The position numbers and the translations under genes are program-made. From contig CM060342.1 in the NCBI GenBank assembly GCA_030674155.1, forward strand, positions 11,526,637-11,590,636: a stretch of DNA of 64,000 bases, written 5' to 3'. This stretch comes from Stramonita haemastoma. Its lineage: Eukaryota; Mollusca; Gastropoda; Neogastropoda; Muricidae. Positions 46,637 to 58,084 of the stretch are shown here, in pieces (position 1 is the first letter of the stretch; each line of letters begins with the position of its first letter). The notes under the pieces are model-generated. The model searched no databases. It was not told the DNA's origin and worked only from the letters and a program-made list of their open reading frames with translations.

Positions 46637-46735
46637 ATGGGGTGGATACAGGATGCACGTGCGGTGTGGAGGACGCTGGTTATCTTCATCACCCCCCTCG
46701 TTCTCATCCCCCTTGCCTTGCCTCAAGCGTCCCCC
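46637..46735 (+). CDS. SLC13A: SLC13 exon 1 (start, first transmembrane helix)
   Basis: The ATG at 46637 opens [14 protein letters not shown], then the hydrophobic helix [15 protein letters not shown], matching the N terminus of SLC13A5 (FVILFVTPLLLLPLV). The frame is also open upstream, but only through non-ATG codons. The donor is CCC|GTAAGT, phase 0, residues 1-33. Confidence 0.85.
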
Positions 46736-46780
46736 GTAAGTATAATACATGCAATATCGCAGGAATGGAAGAGCGTGTGT

Positions 46781-46812
<32 letters not shown>

Positions 46813-46869
46813 TGGGTGTGTGTGTGGGGGGGGGGGGGGGCGGAGTGTGTGTGTGTGGATGGATGGTGT

Positions 46870-46925
<56 letters not shown>

Positions 46926-48228
46926 TGTGTGTGTGGATGGGATAGTGTGTGTGTGTGTGTTGTGTGTGTGTGTGTGTTGTGTGTGTGTGTTGTGTGTGTG
47001 TGTGCACGCACGCGCGCAAGTGTATGTGTTACTTCAGTGAGCACACATCTGTCATAGTTTCATATACATATACATTTAACGCATACTTTTGGAATGCGCG
47101 CAGGTTGTGCGCATGCACACACACCTGCGCGCGCACAACACACAACGCACACGTACACCAGCATCCATGCACACACACACCACCACCACACACACACACA
47201 CACCACACCACACACACACACACACACCACACACACACACAAACAAACACACACACACAAACACACCACACACACACCACACGGTATGCACATTGCACAT
47301 CGCAAAGCCACAAATAGTTTTGAACAGTATGTAATATCGTACACCATAGATGTTCTTGTGTCATACTGCAAACCATCCATAGTGATGAACAAACGTGTAA
47401 TATAGCAAACCACAGATACTGTGAAATAAAGTTTGAGTAATATTACAAAAGTACAGATAACATTGAACAAAATTTGTGAAATATTGCAAACCCTAAAGAG
47501 TATGAAATAAAGTTTGTGTGATAGTACAAAACTATAGAGAATATTGAATGAAAGTTGTGTAATATTGCAAACCAGAGATAGTGTGAAACAAAGTTTGTGT
47601 AATATTACAAAACTACAGAGAATATTGAGCAAAATTTGTGTAATTTTGCAAAACCAGGTAGAGTGTTGGAACAAAGTTTCTGCACTATTGCAAATCGCAA
47701 TGCTGCATATATATGTTTGTGTCATTGCAAAACCACAGATAATAATATTGAACAAAGTTTATATCATATTGCAAAACTACAGATAACGTTAACCAGAGTC
47801 TTCTCAAACAAGCAAAATCAGCTTCTGAGGGTCCTGATTTGTTTATATGATTATTGTCAGTAACATGAATTCTATAACATGAATTCTAATTAGGAACCAT
47901 TTTGATTTTCTCTCTCTGTTTTTTCGCTGAAAATGGTTATGATACAAATTCCCAGTCCAGTAAGGCAACAATCGTTTTTTTTTCAATTGATAAAATAATT
48001 TGTTTAAAAATATTTGTTGTTCCAAGGGGCAATAGTTTGATACACTAGATCCGTTTGGAACATTGCAAACTGCTTTTGAGTGTGACTGTGAAGACTGAAT
48101 AAGGTCATGTCCATAAAAAAATTGTCCTTTTTAGATACACACGCTGTTTTGTCGTTTGGATGCAGTCTATACAAAAGAGACAGTTGTTTTAACTGACTGA
48201 CTGACTGACTGACTGATGATTGATTGAT

Positions 48229-48260
<32 letters not shown>

Positions 48261-49532
48261 CGATTGATTGATGGATTGTTTCAGGAGTCCAAGTGCAGCT
48301 ACGTGTTGATACTGATGGCAGTTTACTGGATCACCGAGTGTCTCCCTCTGGCGGTCACCGGTCTCCTTCCCCTGGTGTTATTTCCCTTGCTTAACATCAT
48401 GGCTTCCAAAGAAGTCTGCGTTCTCTACTTCAAGGTATCCTGTGTACTACTTAGTGATCAATGAAAATGTGTGTGCGTGTGTGTGGGGGGGGGGGTGGGG
48501 GGGGGGGGGAGGGGATGAAAGTTTTATTTGCAAATGGTGCATTAGATGAGTGACATATTTCTTTTATCAAGCCAGATTATGTATATAGATACATGCATAC
48601 TACCTACCTACCTACCTACCTACCTACCTACCTACCTACCTACACCTTCATTCATTCATTCATTCATTCATTCATACAGTTTTCCTACTTTCCAATTTTT
48701 AGCTAGGTGGTCAGAGCACTCGCTTTTCCCCAAGTCAAGTTAATTAAGCAGCGTCGAGCGTGGTTGCCAAAATGGATGGGTGACCGTTTGCGCGCCTTGG
48801 CTTCAGTACATTCCCCCAGTTCACCCAGCTGTAAATGGTGTACCTGCCCTCTTTAGGTCAGGGAAGGTAAAGCAGCGAGGGAGAGGAGATGGGCACCGCC
48901 CTCAACATGCTGGCCCTAGAGAAGTTGAGGTCTCTGATGCCTCGCTCCCCTACGACTACATAGGTTATCGGACACCTTCACCTTTAGCCGCCGCTGTAGT
49001 CTAGTGGTTAGGGTGTTGGACTCGTAATCTAAAGGTTGCGGGTTCGATCCCAGCTTTCGGCTATGGCGTTGTTCCCTTGGAAAAGGCACTTTACGGCTAT
49101 TTTCTCACCCCACCCAGGTGCAAAAGGGGTACCAACCTTGTGTTGGGGTTAACCCTGCGATAGACTGGCGTCCTATCCAGGGGGGAGTCTATGACTCTCA
49201 GTCGCTTAACGCCACAGAAACTGGGATAAGCACCGGCCTGATGAGCCTTAGGCTCGGGACAGACTTTAACTAACACCTTCACCGTTACCTTTTTATCTTT
49301 TTGATATATTTTGTAAAATAAAAAAGTGTCTTCACCGTGGTTTTCAAACGGTTGGGGCAGGACGTGGTGGTGTTGCTGATTGGCAGTCTGATGGTGGCCA
49401 TCGCCATAGAGGAGAGCAACCTCCACAAACGCTTCGCCCTCCGCCTCCTGCTCCTCCTGGGAGTGCAGCCCAGAAAGTGAGTCCTTGCTTCTTATGTGGG
49501 TTTGTATGGGGGGTGGGGGGTGGGGGGGAGGG

Positions 49533-49563
<31 letters not shown>

Positions 49564-49805
49564 TGTGTGTGTATGTGCGTTGTGGTGTGTGTGTGTGTGC
49601 GTGCGTGCGTGTGTGTGTGTGTGCGTGCGTGTGTGTGTGTGTGTTTGTGTTTATTTATTCATTTTTATTTATTTATTCTTTTATATCGAGGATAACAGAA
49701 TAAGCAATCATGTGCTTTTTTTCATCCGGTCCCCGTGTGTATGCAGTTTTGTAAATATTGTCATCTGTTCCCACCGGCACACGATGGCCTACTCTTACGA
49801 AAAGT

Positions 49806-49845
<40 letters not shown>

Positions 49846-51530
49846 TGTGTGTGTGTGTGGGGTGTGTGTGTGTGTGTGTGTGTTTTGATCATGGGGACGG
49901 GATAGCTCAGTGGTCAGAGCGCTCGCTTTCCCCCAGTCAAGTTAAGCAGCGTCGAGCGTGGTTGTCAATTGGATGGGTGACCGTTTGCGCACTTTGGCTA
50001 CAGTACAGTTCACCCCGCTGTAAATGGGTACCTGCCCTCTCTAGGGTCAGGGAAGGTAAAGCAGCGAGGGAGAGGAGATGGGCGCCGCCCTCAACATGCT
50101 AGCCCCTAGAGAAGCGGAGGTCTCTGACGCCTCGCTCCCCTACGACCACACAGGTTATTGGACACCTTTACCTTTTATGTGAGAAGGGGACGGGATAGCT
50201 CAGTGGTCAGAGCACTCGCTTTCCCCCCAGCTAAGGTTAAGCAGCATCGAGTGTGGTTACCAAGTGGATGGGTTTAAAATTTTTTATTTATTTATTTATT
50301 CTTTTATATCAAAGATAATGGAATAAGCACTCAGGTACTTAAAAAAATCAATCCCCGTGTGTATGCAGTTTTGTAAATATTGTTCCTATTTTTCCCACCA
50401 CACGGCACACATATTGGCCTTTTTCCCGAACCATGGATTTAACGTGCGTGCAAGATGTTCTTGCGTGCGTTCGCACACGGGACCTCGGTTTACAGTCTCA
50501 TCCCGAAGGACTTTTGGGGAGAGTGGAGTCACTGGTTTTTATGTGCGTAGGGGACGGGATAGCTCGGTGGTCACAGCACTCGCTTTCCCCAAGCTGAGGT
50601 TAAGCAGCATCGAGCGTGGTTACCATGTGGACGGGTGACCGTTTGCGCGCCTTGGCTTCAGTACAGTCTCCCCAGTTCACCCAGCTGTCAATGGGTGCCT
50701 GCCCTCTTTAGGGTCAGGGAAGGTAAAGCAGCGAGGGAGAGGAGATGGGCGCTGCCCTCAATATGCTGGCCCCTAGAGAAGCTGAGGTCTCTGATACCTC
50801 GCTCCCCTACGACCACATAGGTCATGGGAACACCTTTACCTTTTTACTTTTATATGAGTAGATCCTCCCCCCGTGGGGGGGGGGGGGGGGGGGCTGTCAG
50901 TATAGATAGCATCCCCACCTTTCTGGAAATTCTGTGCTAGGAATTCTCTCTTTTTCTCTATGCTTCTTTTCGCTTCTGCCTTGTTCCGCAGAGCCGCTGC
51001 TGTAGTCTAGTGGTTAGGGCGTTGGTACTCGTAATCTAATGGTTGCGGGTTCGATCCCAGCTTTCGGCTATGGCGTTGTGCCCTTGGAAAAGGCACTTTA
51101 CGGCTATTTTCTCACCCACCCAGGTGTAAAAGGGGTACCAACCTTGTGTTGGGGGTTAACCCTGCGATAGACTGGCGTCCTATCCAGGGGGGAGTCTATG
51201 ACTCTCAGTCGCTTAACGCCACAGAAACGGGATAAGCACCGGCCTGATGAGCCTTAGGCTCGGGACAGACTTTAACTTAACGGGTCTGCTGTCCATGTGG
51301 ATCACCAACCTGTCTATCTACATATACATACACACACACTACATACATACATACATACATACATACATACATACATACATACATACATCATACATCATAC
51401 ATCATACATACATACATACACATATACACACATACAACTACACACACACAACAACACACACATACACACAACATCACATACAGCATACATACATACACGC
51501 ATACATACATACATACATACATACATACAT

Positions 51531-51604
<74 letters not shown>

Positions 51605-53930
51605 CATACACCATACATCACAACATACAACACATACATACAACATACATACATACATACATACATACATACATACATACATACATCACACAACACACAC
51701 GCACACGCACACACACACACACACACACCACACACACACCACACCACACCACACCACACCACACCACACAACACACAACACACAACACAACACAACACAC
51801 AACACAACACAACAACACAACACAACAACACAACAACACCCAACACAAACAACACCACACAACACCAACACACCATACCACACACAACACACCACATCAC
51901 ACCACATCACACCATCACAACACAACACAACAACAACAACAAACCCCAAGACAACAAGACAACATAACACAACACCCACACCCCACCCCAACACCCCCCA
52001 CCACCCCCAACCCACCCACAAAAATTACCCAACTTCCTTACAGGTTGTTGTTGGGGTTCATGCTGGCCACGGGTCTGCTGTCGATGTGGATCACCAACAC
52101 GGCCACCACGGCCATGATGACGCCCATAGCGCGGGCCCTGCTGGCCAGACTCTTCAAGGCGCGCCGCCAACACAGGCACGAGGCGCGACACCTGCAGGAG
52201 CTGGGTGAGTGAGTCAGTGTGATTCAGATTCAGATTCAGAATATTTATGGCCATTTAAGTCATGCAGACCTATTTGACACAACAAAACAAACATCAGTTT
52301 TATAATTATCTTTCTGCCCAAATGATGTCCACTAAAAAAAACAAACATGTTGCATTCTACTTTTCTTTGTGTTTTGTGGGTTGTGTTGTGTTGTGTTGTG
52401 TTGGTGGTGGGTGAGTGTGTGGGTTGGGTGAGTGTGTGGGTTGGGTGAGTGTGTGGGTTGGGATGGGTTTGTGGGTGGGTTGGGTGGGTGGGTGGGTTGG
52501 GTTGGGTGGATGAGTGGGTGGGAAGGTGGTTGGTTGGTTAGATAGCGTGGTTGGTTGGTGGTTGGGTGGGTGGGGGTTTGGGTTGGGTGGGTTGGTTTGG
52601 TGGTTTGAGTTGGATGGCTGCTTGGGTGGGTTTGGGTGAGTGGGTGGGTGGGGTGGTTGGTTGGTTGGGTTGGGTGAGTTGGGTTGGTTGGTTGCTTGGG
52701 TAGGTTGGGTTGGGTTGATTGGTTGGTTGGTTGAACAGGTGGTTGGTTAAATAGGTGGTTGGTTGGTTGGAAAGATGGTTGGTTGGGTGGGAAAGTGGTT
52801 GGTTGGTGGGTTGGGTGTTAAGGTGGTTGGTTGGTTGGTTGGTTGGTTGGGTTGGTTGCGTTGGGTGGGAAGGTTGGGTGGGTGGGTTGGTTGGGTCTGG
52901 TTTGTTGGGTGGGAGGGTGGTTGGTTGTTTGAAAAGGTGGTTGGTTGGTTGGGAAGGTGGGTGGGTGGTTGGTTGGTTGGGGTTTGGTTGAGGTGGTTGT
53001 GTTGGGTTGTAAGGCGGTTAGTTGAAAAGGTGGTTGGTTAAGATTTTTTTTATTAAGAAACTGAAAGTGTATGTGGAGTACGTATATAAACTGAAGCATA
53101 TGAGGAGTATGAGTGGAAGAAATCAGTAAACTGATTTTCAGTGGAACACCCCCAACGACGTCCGATAGAATTCATGGAGATAAAAAAAAAAAGAATTCAG
53201 AGTATTGCAGACACTGTGAAATTTTGTAAGAAAACAACAACAAAACAACAACAAAAACAAAACAACTTGGAAACACACCGTAAATGATGACTGCCTTAGT
53301 CGACAGGTTTATTCATTCATTTATTTATTTATTCATTTATTTAAACCACTTTATGTTACAGCAGATTTCTCTGCGTGTAATTCGGGCTGCTCTCCCCGGG
53401 GAGAGCGCGTCGCCACAAGTGCAGCGCCTACCCATTATTTTTTTTTCCCTCAGGGATGGTGTCTAAACCACCTGTGTGCATACTGGTGTTTTATTTGTTT
53501 TAAAAAAAAAAATTTTGTCATCCGCTCCTACCGGCACACGATGGCCTGCTCTCCCGAAAGGCGGAACGGGGTTTTAACCTGTGCGCAAGATGTTCTGCGT
53601 GCGTTCGCACACGGGGCCTTGGTTTATAGTCTCATCTGAATGAATAATCTGGCAGCCATGTTCTCTTCGTGCTGAATTACTAATGAGAATTAGCCTATAC
53701 AAAGAGTGGTCAGATTCAATCTGTGAATAATCAGACCTGTGTGTATATAATGTTTCGTGTGTGTGCGTGTGTGCTTGTTGGGTGTGTGCGTGCTGCTTGC
53801 GTTGCTTGCGTGCGTGCGTGTGTGTGTCTGTGTGTGCTGCGGATATATGCAAATTAATATTAAGTTATTCACCCACCGTTCTTGCTCGTTATCAAGTATG
53901 AGGTAGAATAAATACAGCTAACCAAAACAG

Positions 53931-54016
<86 letters not shown>

Positions 54017-54334
54017 CGAATAAACTACAGCTATACAACCCTATGTGTTGAAGGACGGAGTTGTGCCGCACGCTTGTGTAGGTGGGCTCTTTCGATCTTT
54101 GGATAGGATTCGAACTCGATACCTATTGCGTTATGTGTTAACCGTTCTCCACCAGTCTTTTGTGACTGCGAAGACAAACCGTGCACACACGTTTATATGC
54201 CTGTATGTACGCACTTATGTAAACCCGAACGCACATGTGTATGTGCACACATAGGCTGCACGTGTGTATGTGTATGCACATGTTTAATATGTACACGTGA
54301 CTTCACATTCCCCGTCACTTATACACACACTTAC

Positions 54335-54415
<81 letters not shown>

Positions 54416-56573
54416 TGGTTTTAACGTTTTAACCCTGTGTACTGTGTTTGATATGAACATTTAGGACTCCCCCCCCCCCCCCCCCAACTTAAAAAAAAGC
54501 AAAAAACATTCAGTCAACATACGATCAAACTAACATCTTAAAAACCGTAAATGTTCGGCATTTATTAAAGACAACTTGGAAAAATGGACATTTCGTATCC
54601 GAGTTTACCATATGTAATATGAGTAGGCCATTTCACTTAACTCTCTAACGCAGTAAATGTACTCTTTTGTAAGGAAGTTAAGAACAAATCGGGGAAAAAC
54701 ACTGTCGTCTGCTTTTTTCTTCTGAGGAGTAGATATCGGACAAGAAAAAGACACGGACGGGAACAGATGACAAAGTTTTACAAACTGACCGTAAGAAAAT
54801 ACAACTGGTATACAAACTATAATCTTTTATTAACAAGACGGTGCTGAAAGTGAATGCCTGGAAGTTATTATAAGGACTAGCGGTGCGGATAGATCAGTTG
54901 TCAGAGTGCTCGCTTTGCCCAAGTCAGTAATTAAGCAGCATCGAGCGTGGTTACAGTTGGGTGGGTGACCGTTGCGCGCCTTGGCTTCAGTACAGTCCCC
55001 GTTTACACAGCTGTAAATGGGTACCTGCCTCTTTAGGGTCGGGAAGGTAAAGCAGCGAGGGAGAGGAGATGGCGCCGCCTCAACTGCTGGCCCCTAGAGA
55101 AGCTGAGGTCTCTGACACCTCGCTCACCTACGACCACCTAGGTTATGGGACACCTTTACTATTTACGACACATAGTAATCTTTTGCCATAAAAATAGTTT
55201 AGTGCACGCAACATGATTCTTGTCAGCTAACGTTGTCTAAGCCTGCATTTTTGACGCTTAAAAAAAAATTAGGAGACACATGTTAACAAGGTTTTGCGAT
55301 GGCTGCATTCCGCTGTTCTGCATAGAAAAGGTAAGGGTGTCCCATAACCTAAGAGGTCGTAGGGGAGCAAGGCATCATAGACCTCAGCTTCTCTAGGAGC
55401 CAGCATATTGAAGGTGGCACCCATCTCCTCTCCCTCGCTGCTTTACCTTCCCTGATCCTAAAAAGAGGCAGGTACCCATTTACAGCTGGGTGAATTGGGG
55501 GAACTGTACTGAAGACAAGGCGCCCAAACGGTCACCCATTCAACTGGTAATCACACTCGACGCTGCTTAACTTGACTGGGGGAAAGCGAGCGCTCTGACC
55601 ACTGAGCTATCCCGTCCCCCTGTACTGGATGTCTGGGCTTATTGTAAGTCTGGACCTCTTGTCCCCTGTATAAGGCCCAGTTTGTTTGTTTTGTTTAAAG
55701 TTTACAGTATTTTGTGTTACATTGTGGCTTACACAATAATATTGTAATTTTTTGTTGTCTCCTACTTAGATAATACACAACACGCATGCCCGACACACAC
55801 ACACACACCACACACGCATGCCACCAGCACGACACACACATAAAACACACACGTGCACACGCACGCACACATGCACACACAAACAGAGAACAAAATTGAT
55901 GTCACAATCTATTAAATAGGGCAATATTCATTTCATGTTATGTGTGTGTGTGTGCGTGCGTGCATGCGCGTGCGTGTGTGTATGTGTGCCGCGTCGCACA
56001 TACGTGTGTGTATGTGTGTGTGCGTGTGTGCGTGCGTGTTTGTGCATGTGTGTGTGTGCATGCGTGTTTGTGCATATGTGTGTGTGGTGCGTACGTGCGT
56101 GCGTGCGTGTTTATGCATGTGTGTGCGTGCGTGTTTGTGCGTGTGTGTGTGACAGAGGAGACAGCGTTTTCCTGGCCGGTGGGTCAGTCCAGTGATGAAG
56201 GGGACGTAGCGGGGCTGCAGACACACCTGGACCTGGACTCTGCCAGGTAGGTAAAAAGGGGGGGGGGGGAGGGCTGCACTTTCACTACACTTTTATATTT
56301 TTTGAATTAAAAAAAAACCCAAACTTTTACTAGACTTGTAGAGTAGTCGGTATGTGGTGTAGCAGTGTAACAACAAAACGACTGCAGTGATGATGATGAT
56401 GGTGGTGGTGGTAGCAATTATAAATGATGACGACGACAACCATGATGATATCATATTGTTATTATTATCATTATCATCGTCGTCATCATCATCATCATTT
56501 CTTCTTCTTCTTCTTCTTCTTCTTCTTCTTCTTCTTCTTCTTCTTCTTCTTCTTCTTCTTTCTTCTTCTCATT

Positions 56574-56610
<37 letters not shown>

Positions 56611-56722
56611 CCACCATCATCACCACCACCACCACCACCACCACCACCACCACACCACCACCACACCCATCAGCTTCACCACCACCACCACCACCACCAC
56701 CACCACCACCACCACCACCATC

Positions 56723-56793
<71 letters not shown>

Positions 56794-57605
56794 GACGACG
56801 ACGACGACGATGACAACGATGATGATAATGATGACGATAATAATCGTTGTGTCACAGAGAAGTCATCGTGATCCCCAACAGAGCCAACGGCCTGAACCCC
56901 TCAAGGACGACGACCCCAACGACCCCAAGACAGTGACCCCAGCACCCCTCCCCCCTCCCCCACCCCCTCCACCCCGACACACACCCAACACCAAGACCAA
57001 CCCGACACCAAAACGCCGCACAAGGATAAAAGCGACGAGGACGATGATGATGACGACGACGATGATGATGATGATGGCCAGGTGTACATCAGACGTGGAG
57101 AAACTGGACGAGGGTCTGCCAGTCTGGTCAAGGGTCTGTGTCTGTGTGTCTGCTATTCGGCCAACATCGGCGGTGTGGCCACACTGACTGGCACAGGCCC
57201 AACATCATCTTCAAGAATTATGTGGAGTCGTGAGTGTTCGTGTAGTGGAGTGGGGAGTGGAGTGGAGTGTGGTGGTTTGGGGAGGTTGTTTTGGTTGGGT
57301 GTGTGTGTGTGTGTGGGGGGGGGGGGGTAGTGTATGTGTGGCCTGTGCCTGTGCAGATACCTTGTCCTTTAGAATACCAAGATTCAACCTATCTACCGTT
57401 GGCCGCCGCTCTTTTTTTATTTCTGGTCCATTGATCTTGAAAGACCTCCCTCTCTCCCTTCGGCGAAAGCTTACTTTTGACACTTTTAAATCCAACCTCA
57501 AGACGCACTTATTTCAAACCTAAGATTTTCGCCTCTGTTTCCATTCCACTGTCCCTGCTAATCTGTATCACCATTTACCCTTTCCAAAGTGTATAATCTT
57601 TATAA

Positions 57606-57636
<31 letters not shown>

Positions 57637-57665
57637 TGTGTTGTGTGTGGTATGTGCGCGCGGCG

Positions 57666-57728
<63 letters not shown>

Positions 57729-58009
57729 ATTCAAATTTGCTGAAAACTATTAATCGTCATTGATTGCTTGTGTGTTGTATAGGTCGAATGCAAGCGCTTT
57801 GATTTGTTTTTTGCAAGATACAGCCCTATATAAATTCCTTGTATTATTATTATTATTATTATTATAATTATTATAATGATAATTATTATTATCATTCGCT
57901 ATCTTTTGTTTGCCTGTATTGTCTGTGTGTTTCTTTGTCCGCCTGGCTTTTGTTTGTGTGTCTGCTATTCGCCAATATCGGCGGTGTGGCCACACTGACT
58001 GGCACTGTG

Positions 58010-58084
<75 letters not shown>

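Larger units (their letters stand above)
48435..49360 (+). other. SLC13 intron 2
   Basis: Poly-G, a CTAC repeat (48599-48645), an ATTC repeat (48646-48675), and nested family-B and family-A SINEs fill nearly all of it. Confidence 0.8.
49477..52043 (+). other. SLC13 intron 3
   Basis: GT repeats (49531-49650, 49806-49882), family-B copies 2-4, two family-C pieces, poly-G (50875-50893), family-A copy 2, an exon-4 fragment (51280-51310), then about 700 bases of ACAT, AC and ACACC/ACAAC repeats up to the exon-4 acceptor. Confidence 0.8.
52205..56155 (+). other. SLC13 intron 4
   Basis: Contains the G/T-only block at 52375-53042, a family-C piece, (GA)n 53930-54013, (CA)n 54340-54412, an inverted pair of family-B SINEs and a GT/GC-rich block (55940-56150) running into exon 5. 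Confidence 0.8.

Noticed and set aside
47060..47755. 231-codon hydrophobic minus-strand frame
   Set aside because: Minisatellite with a unit divisible by three inside SLC13 intron 1. Kept as a low-interest finding, not as a gene.
48987..51060. tRNA genes (perfect A and B boxes)
   Set aside because: They sit at the heads of about 285-bp repeated elements with shared 3' ends and target duplications, so they are SINEs. No full cloverleaf was confirmed.
51247..52212. Frames of over 300 codons rich in His-Thr-Tyr-Ile
   Set aside because: Translation of ACAT/AC repeats. Only the last part overlaps a real exon (52044-52204), and it is joined to upstream sequence by splicing.
52375..53042. Interstitial telomere
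   Set aside because: Units are GGTT/GGGT mixtures, not the metazoan TTAGGG repeat.
56387..57187. 266-codon frame with long Leu, His and Thr runs
   Set aside because: Triplet-repeat translation crossing the exon-6 acceptor. Its Met/Thr run is the wrong frame of the Asp run.
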